A DNA stretch of 64,000 nucleotides from Anastatus disparis (Eukaryota; Arthropoda; Insecta; Hymenoptera; Eupelmidae). The stretch lies in the NCBI GenBank assembly GCA_017163975.1, contig JAFFSR010000362.1, positions 1,692,501 through 1,756,500 of the forward strand, given 5' to 3'. Below, one piece after another: positions 40,066-51,979 of this stretch (within the stretch, counting starts at the first letter, position 1; the number at the start of each line of letters is the position of its first letter). Below the pieces are notes generated by a model that worked only from the letters and a program-made list of their open reading frames with translations, did no database searches and was not told the DNA's origin. A program made the translations under genes and the position numbers.

Positions 40066-40121
40066 AGAGCATGAGACTCTTAATCTCAGGGTCGTGGGTT
40101 CGAGCCCCACGTTGGGCGCCA
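40066..40121 (+). other. tRNA-Lys(CTT)-derived sequence at the primer-binding site
   Basis: From AGAGCATGAGACTCTTAATC to the T-arm GGTTCGAGCCC and acceptor end followed by CCA (40119-40121), this matches roughly nucleotides 20-76 of a mature eukaryotic tRNA-Lys with anticodon CTT. It stops within the D-arm and directly adjoins the LTR (40124). The encoded CCA, absent from eukaryotic tRNA genes, shows it was copied from a tRNA during reverse transcription. Not a functional tRNA gene. Confidence 0.8.
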
Positions 40122-40123
40122 GT

Positions 40124-40977
40124 TGTGACAACCCTGGGGATCAGGAGGTTGCACTAAATTTATAAAAAATATATAAGCTATAATTAATTAAGTAACAAAT
40201 AATAAGAGAAACTTTATTTAAGAAATAGGTACAGTAATCGTACGCTCGCTCAAAATGGACGCCAGCCGCGTATAGCGTACGCGACGTCGCTTGCTCTAAT
40301 TATAAATAACTATTGGCACGACGAAAAGCAAATATTACAAAAACGTAAGCTAAAAGGGACACGAGCAATAAACACACAAGAAAATAACGAATTAGAAAAG
40401 CATGAAGGGAATATATGCAATAAAACGCGCACGCGATCGCCCGGCACACACGTCGTAAAAGACAAAAATAAATTATATAAGTTTAATTAGCAATCGTGCA
40501 CTCGCAACAATTTTGAGCACAATAAAATAACTTTGAGAATAGTGAATTTATCTATTCTCGCTCATTCAAGCTTACGATATTCGTACGCACAAAATTAATA
40601 CTACTCGATATCGCAAGCCGAAACGCTCTTTATCGGACGCCGGCGACAGAAGGAATAATAATGGTATTCCTTCTCGTCTATGCTCAGCTTCATCTCTCTT
40701 GCTGTACGCTGCGCGCGCCGCAAGAGAGAGACAAACGATCCTAAACGGACCCAAGCTCAGCTACTCGAGTCAAGCTGCTCGCTAGCTATCTATATGTATG
40801 CACAGTATACGTGCTATAGAGATTCGCACGTGTGTGCCAACGATTTTGGGTTATGCTTTTAAATATTTGACTCGCGTGGTCTGCTTTCCGTCTTGCCCGT
40901 AGCTAGATGCTCCCTTCTGTCGGCTATATGCGCCACAAATATACATAAAAGTAATATGGCCAATCTGCCATGTTACA
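40124..40977 (-). repeat. LTR copy D (5' LTR)
   Basis: 854 bp on the minus strand, from TGTAACATGG (right end) to GGTTGTCACA (left end), next to the primer-binding site. Confidence 0.72.
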
Positions 40978-42458
40978 ACGGTGACAATAAAAAACAATTT
41001 TCGACTGTTAAAGATAAGAGTAATTTAGCACGTTGTTACGGACTTACGAAAGTACACAAACCTGACAAGTCGATGAGACTAATCGTTTCTGCAATTGGCT
41101 CACCTACTTTTTTTCTGTCTAAATGGATTTCTGAATTTTTAAATTGTCATTTGCCTAAATATGAAAAGAATTTAAAAAATAGTTTACAATTTGTTGAATT
41201 CATAAAAGAATTTATAATACCGCAAGGCTATTAGTTGATTAGTTTGGACGTGGTTGCTTTGTTCAATAATGTTTATTTTGATATAGTGAAAAGAGCTATT
41301 GAACGGAGATGGCATTTTCTTACGCTTAAGACAAATCTATCGCTAGATGAATTTTTGGAAATAGTATCTTTTGTTATGGATAATAATTTTTTCACTTTTA
41401 ATAATAAGTTTTATAGACAGAAATTCGGTTCTGCTATGGGTAGCCCGTGTAGCCCGATCCTTGCAGACATAGTTATACAAGATATTTTAGATATTTTTTG
41501 CGCAACCTGTCCTTATCCTGATTCTTTTGTCAAGTTGTATGTGGATGACATTATTGCTTGTGTCCCAATTGACAAAACTAATGATATATTAGAATATATT
41601 AACACATTTGACGATTACATTAAGTTTACATTGGAATGCCCTATTGGTAATAGTTTGAATTTTCTTAATGTCTCATTACATTGGAATGATACGGGTAACA
41701 TTTCAACTAATTGGTATAAAAAACCAACACATGCTGGGATGTATTGAAATTACTTATCACATTCTCCGAAGTCACAAAAAATTGCAATTGTTTATTCATT
41801 GGTTGACAATGCGATTAAGTTGTCTGATGTTTCATTTCATAAGAAAAATCTGACTGATATTTATTTATACCTTCAAGCAAATAATTATCCTATTAGTTTT
41901 ATAAAAAAATACATAAACATTAGATTACGATCATTGCGAAATAATTTTAACATTTATAACGATAAAAAAAATAATAATCATATGAACGTCGATACTCATT
42001 GTAAGTTAGTTGTGTTGCCATTCATAAAAAACATTGATGTACCAATTAAAAAGATTTTAAAAAGTTGTAATTATAGTGTAGTATTTAAGTCTGTTAATAA
42101 ATTGCAATTTTTGAATTTTTTAGGCAAAGATCCTATTGAAAAGCTAATGAAATTAAATTGTGTATATCATTTAAAATGTAAAGATTGTCCAATGTGTTAT
42201 GTAGGACAGTCTAGCAGAATCTTAAAAAGACGTATATCAGAACACGAAAGTGACTGTAAAAGGAGAGTTGACACCTCTGCCTTAGTTGCGCACATGGTTG
42301 AGACAGGACACAGCTTCCACTTTGGTTCTAATTCAATTAAAATATTGGATCAAGAAAATTCTTATTTTAAAAGACTCGTTTCCGAGATGGTTCATAAGTA
42401 CAACAATAATGTTAGTGAAGTCATGCGCGACTTCTTTATCTACTCCCCCTTTTTATAA
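40978..42458 (+). pseudogene. Penelope-like element: reverse transcriptase plus GIY-YIG endonuclease
   Basis: One continuous frame with two in-frame stops (TAG at 41232-41234, TGA at 41745-41747) and no frameshift. RT signatures: ARCYGLTKVHK, LISLDVVALFNN, FGSAMGSPCSPILADI, the catalytic LYVDDI and NWYKKPTHAG. The C-terminal ~100 residues carry a GIY-YIG-like domain (VYHLKCKDCPMCYVGQSSR...LKRRISEH). This RT/GIY-YIG pairing is characteristic of Penelope-like elements. The 5' part is missing, cut off at the LTR block. Stops make it inactive. Confidence 0.88.
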
Positions 42459-43892
42459 TATTCGCGGTTTATTTGAAATATTCTAAATTCATTTAAATTA
42501 ATATTTTATATATATTTTAGTTTTCTTATACTCTAACATAATAGTATAGTCTGTTAGCGTACATGTGTAGACAAACTTTAATGACAATATAATAAATGTC
42601 TTCGACATTTATTATATTTTTGTCATCCGTCGACTACAATTGAAATATTCTTTTTGCACATTTTATTTAATCCTTTATTTAGCTAGTTTGTCACGTACTA
42701 ACACTTTAGTTTTTTTTGGTCACTCAACGCATTTTACAATATTTGTAAATCTCTAAGAGAAAACTGTCCTCTTAGGGGTCCCAATAAACTTATACGTTTT
42801 AAGAAGGTTTGAAGCACGTGTTTAAAGAAACAAACAAACCTCAAAAAAAAGGGTTTGTGCAAGAGGGAAAGAAGACATGCCACCCTCTAATCAAGAAAAT
42901 TATAAGCTTTTCTATTTGTCCTTGGAAAGCGTAGGAGGAGGTGTCTCACCCTTCTACTAAAAAACTACCAATTTGTCGCCTTTTTGCAAAAAGCTACCTG
43001 GACTCCTGAAGCTCGACCAACTAGCCAGAGTACATCAGATTCGATCCTACAACCGAACAACCGACAACATCTCTTTACTGTATTTTTATATCTTTGTTAG
43101 AAATATTTTAAAGAATATATATAAGGACTTATGAGGTTATCCTAAGTTCCTTTTTAAATCAAAATATAATAGTGTTTGATTTATTTAAAGTCTATTTCCT
43201 TATTTCCGCGCGTTCGAGAGAACATTTTAATGTTCGTTCGATTATTTTAAATACCTCGCGTGTCAATTTTCGCATTCGTTACCAATAAAAGTAAAACGGG
43301 AAGTGCGACACCGTCACAGTTAATAGAATTTCTGATACGCAGAGGCTGAGTTCTGTCTTTAAACCTTTTATATATAAGTACTTGTAGAATCATCTAATTG
43401 TTGATTTTGTTTCGTGTAAAAGCCTTTAGGATTTCGTGATCATGAATGTTTGTTATTGCATATACACATATACGATTATACTTGGCTTTATAGCTTTATA
43501 ACATTAGGTCTTCGCATATTTTTCAAAGAAAAAAATTTTTTTACAAAGACTTGTAGACTTTTTTAATTGTCTATTGATAGCTGACTTTTTGAAAAAATTG
43601 CGATGAGTGTATTTAATTGTAAGTCATTATATATTAACAATTTTAGACAAACAATATTTATTTTTTTCATATAGGCCAATTCTTGTTAAAGTTTATAAAT
43701 GTTTATATTTTTAGAACTTGAAAAGGACATCCTACAGTGATGTCGAAACGTCGTTGAAAATAAAGAATAAAATTTGGAACAGTATTGCCCGGAGTTTTGA
43801 TTTCCTTTACTTACAAACCGCTACTTCTGTCTCAAACCAAACTATTTATAACAGTTATTAGCTGTTGCTTGCAGTTATTAGCAAAACTGATT
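42459..43892. other. Non-coding DNA, probably Penelope 3' region in part
   Basis: Includes a short palindrome AATAAATGTCTTCGACATTTATT (about 42590-42613, 42600 centre), GATGTCGAAACGTCG with poly(A)-signal-like AATAAAGAATAAA near 43741-43772, and a fragment resembling the AACTGCAAATAACTG repeats near 43820-43880. I see no gene. Confidence 0.35.
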
Positions 43893-44970
43893 TCCACTAG
43901 GGTAGAATCGAAGAATTCATTTTGTAAAAAAATTAATCATCAGAATGAATTTTCCTTTTGTTGGTCATTCTATTTTGAGATAATAAAGGGCGAAAAATAG
44001 AAAAACCTCAGGATTTCGAAAAAAAATTATTTTTCTCAAAATAATATGTAAATAATTATGCTAGAAAGCGATGTGGCACGAAATTCCGAAATATATTGAA
44101 TATTGTCATTTTATGCAAATGATAACTCATAATCATTCTTTATTCTTCTGTGAGGTGATGAAAGCAATGATGTTTTATTTTTTTTGGCATAAATAATATT
44201 TTTGTTGTGTATGTGTGAGGTATAGCGAACAAAGTAGAAGGGAAAAGACAATACAAATGTGTGTGTACAAAAAAGAAAAAGAAGATAGAAGGTCCTTCTT
44301 ACTTACTATATCTCACACATATAAAACAGAAAGTAAAGTATTTTATTATTTTTTTTTCTAATGAAAAATCATAAAAATTTCCTTCGTACAGAAATAAACA
44401 TTTGCAATGCGTACAATAAAAGCTAATTCATTTTCGAATATATCATCATTAACACGAAAAAGAAAAAGAAAGCAACAGGATAGCTAAAAATTCGACTTCA
44501 TATATGTGTGCGTGTCTTATACCCGTACGCACATGCGTTTGTATTGTCTTTCCCTTTCTACTTTGTTCGCTATACCTCACACATACACAACAAAAATATT
44601 ATTCATGTCAAAAAAAAAATAAAACATCATTGCTTTCATCACCTCACGGAAAAATAAAGAATGATTATGAGTTTTCATTTGCATAAAATGACAATATTCA
44701 ATATATTTTAAATTTCGAAGTTCACGCCACATCGTAAGAAAAACACCAACACATGTCGCGTCAGTCAGGTATTGCCAACCTGACAACATTATACTTTCTA
44801 GTATGATAATCATTTTAATATCATTATGTGAAAAATAATTTTTTTTCCGAACTCCTGAGATTTTTCTATTTTTCGCCCTTTATCATCTCACAATAAAGTG
44901 ACCTGTAAAAGGAAAATTCATTCTGATGATTAGTTTTTTTACAAAGTTAATTCTTCGATTCTAGAAATTG
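43893..44970. mobile_element. Foldback element, ~1.08 kb
   Basis: Arms 43893-44270 and 44520-44970 are inverted copies (for example AAAGGGCGAAAAATAGAAAA and its complement; GAACAAAGTAGAAGGGAAAA and its complement). The right arm has ~80 extra bases near 44728-44815. Small ORFs here are arm shadows. Confidence 0.72.
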
Positions 44971-45557
44971 GGCTTACGCTCTGGTATACCGGCCGGTGTA
45001 GAAGAGCGTATGCATGCCCTTAAGTTTAAGGGTATTAAAAATGTATTGATTACAGTAAGCATTCGGCGTTCTGCAGTTATGAAAAATCATATAATTGCGA
45101 TATTTGAAGTTAAAAATGAGATATCATAAAAATTCAAAATCGTACTAATTATCTACAAATAAGACTATAAATTTAGGGTGTTTTTTATGCATTGTTTCAC
45201 GTTGAAGTAGGTAGAAAACCATTATAACCATTATAGTTCAAACTAATGCATAAAGCCTTCTTTTATCAAATTATTTAATCTTTTGTTGGTTTTAATAATG
45301 GTTAAATAAACTTTTTAAATATTTTTCCATAACAGTATTATTATTCAATGCATAAGCTTTAAAATGAGCTGTGTTAGACTCCTTTAAGTTCAGTAGGATC
45401 GGAAATATATTAATTATAGGAAGAGTTCAGAGTGAATGAAGTGCATTGTTATAAGAAATCCTAGTTATAAATGAGATAACGTGAACATTCGAAATCGCAC
45501 TAATTATTTACAAGTAAGACTATAAAATTAGGGGATTTTTTTATGCATTATTTCACG
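44971..45557. repeat. Dispersed repeat, inverse copies of 17385-17950
   Basis: Shares AATGAGATATCATAAAAATTC and, in complement, the CCGGTTCTATTGAAC-type block. Non-coding. Confidence 0.5.
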
Positions 45558-45559
45558 TA

Positions 45560-45707
45560 CAGTCGACGGAAATATATTCTATGATCTTTTTCTGTGATTT
45601 TAAAATAACGCGACATTATTGGATGATTCCGTCAGTCCGCTCATTTTTATTGGTTAATTATTAAATGAGGGGAAAAGAATTATCATAGAATATGTTACCA
45701 TCGAGTG
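45560..45707. mobile_element. Tc1/mariner-like MITE, copy 1
   Basis: TA flanks, termini CAGTCGACGGAAATATATTC and, in complement, CACTCGATGGTAACATATTC. 148 bp, non-coding. Copy 2 is at 56374-56523. Confidence 0.65.
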
Positions 45708-45816
45708 TACATATAGGTAGAAAACCATTATAAACAAATACAAAAAGCTTTTTTTATAAAATTTTTTATATTTTTCTACTACGATATAATTAGCAAATGC
45801 ATAAACTTTAAAATAA

Positions 45817-46632
45817 CCCCGTTGAAAAAATCCAATTGGATTTCTTATTGGAATTTCCAATTGAAAATTCCAATTGGAAATCCAATTGGGAATTCATAAT
45901 AGAATTCCAATGAGAATTTGAGAAACCCAACGTAAATTTAAGGACATTTTTAAGTGATTAAAATATTTTTTTATATCAAATTTTATTTATGTTTTCATTG
46001 CGACTTACAAAAATATCTCTGTTCATTGAGAAAATAGGACATGAGAAAGCAGGCCGAATGATCGTCTTTTGAGACCAAATGAAACTACCAGCTTATAAGT
46101 TCTAAACTCTTTTATTTTTTTTTTTGCGCATTTGCTTGCCATAAGAGAGTCAATAGATACAAAGCGTGGTAGCCGCCTGGCGATCAATTATTAGTACTAT
46201 TATATAAATGTGTATATTTATATTCAATGATTAGCCGCCAGGGGGCTACGACGCTTTCTATCTATTGAATTTCTTATGGTAAGCAAATGCGCACAAAAAA
46301 AATAAAAGAGTTTAGAACTTATAAGCTGGTAGTTTCATTTGGTCTCAAAAGACGATCATTCGGCCTGCTTTCTCATGTCCTATTTTCTCAATGAACAGAG
46401 ATATTTTTGTAAGTCGCAATGAAAACATAAATAAAATTTGATATAAAAAAATATTTTAATCACTTAAAAATGTCCTTAAATTTACGTTGGGTTTCTCAAA
46501 TTCTCATTGGAATTCTATTATGAATTTCCAATTGGATTTCCAATTGGAATTGATTGGAATTCCAACATGGATTTCCAACAAAATCCAATTGGAATTCCAA
46601 TTGGAAATTCCAATTGGATTTTTTCAACGGGG
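45817..46632. mobile_element. AATTGG-family foldback element
   Basis: 816 bp from CCCCGTTGAAAAAATCC to its complement GGATTTTTTCAACGGGG, with AA on both flanks. Outer parts are AATTGGAAATTCCAATTGG words; the inner arms (about 45905-46200 and 46240-46500) are nearly perfect inverted copies meeting near 46215. Inserted into a member of the 17385-type dispersed repeat. Confidence 0.78.
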
Positions 46633-46873
46633 AAGCCATGTCAAGTTCAATTTAGTTCAATAGAACCGGAGATATATCAATTATAGTAAGTGTTCCACGT
46701 GAGTGAAGTGCATTTTGTTATAAATAAACATATAAATTGTGATACCTCAAGTTACAAATGAGATGTCAAAATTCTAAATCGAACAAACAATAAGAGACAA
46801 TTCTGCTCTTAAAAACGTCTCTGTATTTTCAATATTTAATGTTTAATAGCGTTATAAGCAATTAAATTGTTTA
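46633..46873. repeat. Remainder of the dispersed repeat split by the AATTGG element
   Basis: Contains TAGTTCAATAGAACCGGAGATA, matching 17505-17530 in complement. Confidence 0.5.
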
Positions 46874-47069
46874 TACCCTGCTATGAAAAAGCAACTGATA
46901 AACCTGCTGATAAATAAGCTGGTAAACGAGCTGATAAATCAGCTGATATATCAGCTGATAAATCAGATGCTGATTTGTCCGCTAATAGCAGCTGATATAT
47001 CAGTTGATATATTAGCTGATTTATCAGCAGATTTTTCATAAAATATTTTTTTACTAAATAGTAAATGTA

Positions 47070-47629
47070 GTAAAATCTACTTGGATATCCAGGTGGATAT
47101 CACTCTGATCGAGTTGGATATCACTCTGATCTTCATTCACCTGGATGCAGCTAAAATCCATTTGGATATTTTTTACGAAAACTTATAATTAGGCATTATA
47201 AGCATCTGTATAATATAATAATACTACCAATAAAAGAAAATTGAAAATTTCACCCAAATTAAAATTATCTAGAAGGATTATCCTCTTGGATATCCAGTTG
47301 AATTAATAAAATCGAAAAATTATAAAGTATGCTTTTCAGCAAATTATTTGATAAAATTACTTCTTAATTTTTCGATTTTATTAACCTAACTGGATATCCA
47401 AGAGGATAATCCTTCTAGATAATTTTAATTTGGGTAAAATTTTCAATTTTCTTTTATTGGTAGTATTATTATGTTATACAGATGCTTATAATGCCTAGTT
47501 ATAAGTTTTCCTAAAAAATCTCCAAATGGATTTTAGCTGCATCCAGGTGAATGAAGATCAGAGTGATATCCACCTGGATATCCAAGTAGATAATCCACCG
47601 GGATATCCAGCTGGTTATTTTTAACAGGG
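47070..47629. mobile_element. GGATATCC-family foldback
   Basis: Inverted arms (about 47076-47320 and 47375-47629) rich in TGGATATCCA words. The right end is CTGGTTATTTTTAACAGGG; the left terminus is missing. Confidence 0.7.
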
Positions 47630-48075
47630 TATAGGTTATATTAATTGACAGCGAAGGTAGTAACGTTAATATGAAATAATTCCTTGTATCTAAAAATCGA
47701 CTCTAATAATATTTGTATCTTGATGTAAATTAATTGTTGTACATAAAATGGAAATCAGTAATTAGCTAAAAAAATGTGTAACGTTTTTTTACATGAAGTT
47801 TATTAAGTAGAGGAATAAAAGTTTCTATATAGCATAGTAAATTTAACGCAATTGAAAGCTAAGAATACACAAACTACGAATACAAAGCTACATCGTAGAA
47901 ATGTACTCCCTGGTGAAAAAAATCAGGTGACAAATCACTTAATTTATCAGGTGATTTATCATCCCCGTCAAAAACGTTTAGCTAAAAAAATTAGCTAAAA
48001 ATATAGCTAAAAATGCAGCTAAAAATATAGCTATATTTAGCTGGAATATAGCTATATTTATCTGGATTTTTTAGG

Positions 48076-50735
48076 TAATGTGAAGTCCAGCTGAAAATTC
48101 GAGTCAAAATTTTTTTTATGACTTTTGTTGTTTTTTTTTACCCATACATATTTTTAAACTTCCTTTCACTTAAAAGAAAAATATTGCTTTCCCCGTTAAG
48201 TAGGCCCTTCTAGGTAAAGAAATAATGTTAGATTGTAACTTTGTTTAGGCAGCAAAATGTTACCGCGTAAACTATGTATAAAAAAAATCATACCTCTTGT
48301 GAGACCACACTGCTTGTACACAGGTGTACATCGCTGGTGAAATCTTAAGTCTCTCTATTGGCGCGACAAAAGGACACGTATAAGTGCGTATATAAAAAAA
48401 AAGGGTCCGCACAAACTTAGAAATCCAAGAGTAAGCCCAAACTATATAAAAAAAATTGTTTTCCTTTTCTCTTTCTCATCTTTCCCAAACTCTAACAGCT
48501 AAGTGTCACATAAATTGCAATTTTATGTTTCTAACATACTTTCTTCTTGTATTTTCCTTTTGTTTTGGAGAAATACTTTCAAGAAAGTTTGTTACCAAAG
48601 GTATTATAAGTAATACGAAAAAAATATAAATTATGGCAGATGTCTATCTCAAAGACATAGCAAACGAAAAGAATGAACACCTTTTTTTTTATATATGAAC
48701 AACTGTCCTTAAGAGTTTATTTTTAAGACCACCTAAGCTATATTGTAAGAGATACTTGAAAATATTATTTTGAAAATATTCCATCCTTATATATATAATA
48801 AAGTAACAATTATTTATTAGAATAGAAATGAATATTTTTTTTGTAAAAATTCAGCTTCCTTATTTTTCTTTTAAAATTAAAATAAATTCAAAAATCTCTT
48901 ATAATATATAATACATAAAATCATTAATATTAAGTAGTACGTAAAAATTAAGTTAATTATTAATGTATAGAGTGTAATTGCGTACACTTTATAGTAGTAA
49001 TTTACCTTATTAACAACTAATTAGTTATACTTATTTGGCGAAAGCATACTTAAGATTAGTTTAAATTTAATTGTTTTCCAATAGACTAGTTATATACATA
49101 TTAATCTTAAATCTTATCGATGTAATTTTAAGCGTTGATTCAACAATATTTTTTCTCTTTTATTAAAGGCCATATATTTTTCTTTATGACAAAATACAGG
49201 AACTTTTTAGGTTAAAAATGTGCATACACTACTGTTTTATAAAATTATATTACGTAAATTTTTTCTTAATTATAGACATATAAAATTTTTTGTTTCTAAT
49301 TAAATATCCTTAAAACTATTTTCATAAGTACTTATAGTTCATATCTATTTGTCTGTCATTAGAAATTAGTTAAAGAATTTAGATTATTAATTGTTTGTTT
49401 TAATAATGATTTTTGTATTAGTTTTTAAGTTAACAACAATCTCATATATTTTAATTTTAAGATGTATTGTCTAGAAATAAGTGCGAGCAATTCGTATTAG
49501 CAATTTAATATTAATCGATAATTTCCAAAAGGAAAATTAAACGAAAATGTAATCAGATTTTGTATTTTATTCGATGATATTAATTGTTAACTTTAATTTT
49601 AACTTTTTTCTTAATAATTTACTTAGCTAAATAAGAATTTTTGTAAAGAGATAAAGAAAAAAGAAAGGACAGGAAAGTTGAGGGTACGCTCCTCCCACGC
49701 TTTTTCTTTCCTTTAGTCTGATCTCCTTTCTCTCTCTCTCTTGTACCTTAAGGGAAGCAAAATTGGAGAAAACTGAGTGAAACTATTGTTTTTCCTCTAA
49801 CACTAGCGCATTTTCCTATGCGTGAAATGTCCGGCAGGAGTATATAAGGACCAGTGACGAGTTGCATAATCGTCATTCGTACCACGACTTTGTGCAAACA
49901 AGGTTACGGACCTCCGGGTTTTTTCTGCAGACCTTTGAGTCTCCTCTAAATATTTTTCAAATTTCTCTGATCTTTTCAAATTTTATTTCAATTTCTACTT
50001 TTTTTTTCAATTTCGCTTCCCAGTTTAAATTCTTCTGTATAACTTCAAAAAGGAAAAAATAAAAGAAAAAGTAAGTCTAAAAAAGATTTCAATATTATTC
50101 CTTTTTTTTCTCTTCTATACCTTAATCGAACGCATGATTTGGTGGGTGTAACCAATCCCCAAGTCAACAAAACCTATTTCGAACGCAGGTTGAAGGTTAT
50201 AACTAACCCTTCGACCAAAACAAAAATCTTGAACGCTAGTCAAGAGCATTATTTGTTCTTGCCTCTTTTTTCCAAAAGGAATATTCGAAGGTTAATTGAC
50301 AGGTGTAACCAACCAGTCAATCGTTCTATTTTTATAGAACAAGTTCCTTTGGAATAAAACGCTACTGAAAGGGTAACCAGTTACTTGCTCGCAAGTTTCT
50401 AACCCATCAGTATACCTTTCTGGAGTAGTAATATTCCTTAAAGGTAAGAGTTAAAAGGGTATCATTAGCCTTGTGCTATAACCATTTAGCTCCTAACTCT
50501 CGAGGGTATATGTTGATCAAGTGAAGATCACAATAACCCCTTGAGTTATTTATTTACCAATTTCTGAAATTTTTATTAGTATTTTTGCAACTAATGTGAA
50601 TCCTGAGCCCTTAAGCTACGCTTAGGCTCGAAAAAGAAGAAGTCACAGCGGTGACTTAATTCTGTAATAATTATTATTATTAATATTAAAAAGAAAATTA
50701 AAAATATTAAATAATTATTACATTACAGTAAAAAT
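48076..50735. other. Unique interior of the AGCTAAAAATA element
   Basis: AT-rich, no protein of recognisable family. At 49840-49848 GTATATAAGG with a downstream initiator-like TCGTCATTCG (about 49870) could be a promoter, perhaps of an LTR or an uncharacterised transcript. The following ~800 bp contain recurring GTAACCAA words. The small ORFs (49862, 50139) are unsupported. Confidence 0.3.
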
Positions 50736-51607
50736 CCAGTTATTTTTTAGGTAAAAATCCAGTTAATATTTTGAGTCTCTTGTAACAGCGGAAAATATAA
50801 CTGTATTTTCAGCTGTATTTTTAGCTGTATTTTTAGCTAATTTTTTGAGCTAATCGTTTTCGACGAGGATAACAATATCTGATAATATAGCTAAATTTTC
50901 AGTTATATTTTTAGCTGTATTTTTAGCTTAAATTATTTTATAATTTCACGGAATAATAACTCGTTAGTTATTTTCCTGTAAAAGAAAGTTCCAAAAATGA
51001 GGTAAACCTCGTAGTGTCAGCTCTCCGAAGATCGAAGAGCTTCTACATTTTGGCACAAAGTATCTTGCTCTTTTATACCTATGGCCTCAAAATTTGTTAA
51101 TGGAATCGTAAAATTTAGAGATCCGCCATCTAGCGACGTGAAGTGAACTTACCTGTCTTTAATTATTGATTAATGCTACGTCGCAAGGTGGCGTTTCTCT
51201 AAATTTTACGATTCCATCGACAAATTTTGAGGACGCAGGTATAAAAGAGCAAGATACTTTGTGCCAAAACGTAGAAGCTCTTCGATCTTCGGAGAGCTGA
51301 CACTAAGAGGTTCACCTCATTTTTGGAACTTTCTTTTACAGGAAAATATCTAACGAGTTATATTCCGTGAAATTATAAAATAATTTAAGCTAAAAATACA
51401 GCTAAAAATATAACTGAAAATTTAGCTATATTATCAGCTATTGTTATCCTCGTCGAAAACGATTAGCTCAAAAAATTAGCTAAAAATACAGTTAAAAATA
51501 CAGCTAAAAATACAGCTGAAAATACAGTTATATTTTCCGCTGTTACAAGAGACTCAAAATATTAACTGGATTTTTACCTAAAAAATAACTGGATTTTTAC
51601 CCAAAAA
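50736..51607. mobile_element. 870-bp near-perfect palindrome
   Basis: Arms of ~430 bp meet near 51165. Outer words AAAAATCCAGTTA; then AGCTGTATTTTTAGCTG words; inner unique arms including CAGCTCTCCGAAGATCGAAG. Nested in the element 47963-51713. Confidence 0.75.
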
Positions 51608-51716
51608 AATCGAGATGAATATAGCTATATTCCAGCTAAATATAGCTGTATTTTTAGCTGTATTTTTAGCTATATTTTTAGCTAATTTTTTTAGCTAAAC
51701 GTTTTTGACGGGGATT

Positions 51717-51979
51717 CCAAAACATCAGGCTACGATTTTGTTGGTTTTTACACGTTTTAAACCATGCTTAGTCAATTTAAAACAATTTTTGAAAAATTTT
51801 GAAATTTTTGAACTTAGAAATTGTTTTGTAAAATTAGTCAAAATTTTTTCTAAGACCAAATTATCTAAAAAATTTTCTAAGTTAAAAATTTTAAAAAATT
51901 TTCAAAAACTGTTTTAAATTGACTAAGCATGGTTTAAAACGTGTAAAAACCAACAAAATCGTCACATGATGTTTTGGCA
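51717..51979. mobile_element. 263-bp foldback
   Basis: CCAAAACATCAGGCTACGAT and its approximate complement at the other end; arms include TTTTACACGTTTTAAACCAT. The 70-codon ORF at 51705 is its arm. Confidence 0.7.

Larger units (their letters stand above)
34841..40981 (-). mobile_element. LTR retrotransposon nest bounded by ACGG
   Basis: ACGG at 34841-34844 and 40978-40981 flanks a block that begins TGTGACAACC and ends ATGTTACA, i.e. LTR ends on the minus strand. Inside are four copies of one LTR: 34845-35399 (minus, truncated), 35435-36281 (plus, complete), 37396-38204 (minus, missing its 3' edge) and 40124-40977 (minus, complete). The 37396-40977 part has LTR, tRNA-primed leader, gag-like ORF, purine tract and LTR in proper order. 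No pol is present, so it is non-autonomous. Confidence 0.7.
47963..51713. mobile_element. AGCTAAAAATA-family nested foldback
   Basis: 3.75 kb with ends CCCCGTCAAAAACGTTTAGC and GCTAAACGTTTTTGACGGGG and AT on both flanks (47961-47962, 51714-51715). Subterminal ~110 bp on each side is made of AGCTAAAAATATAGCT words. Confidence 0.78.

Noticed and set aside
40066..40121. tRNA-Lys gene
   Set aside because: The 5' third of a tRNA is missing, CCA is encoded, and it abuts an LTR; it is a primer-derived copy.
43741..43772. Hammerhead ribozyme at the Penelope 3' end
   Set aside because: GATGTCGAAACGTCG resembles part of the core, but the required CTGATGA box and stems are not evident.
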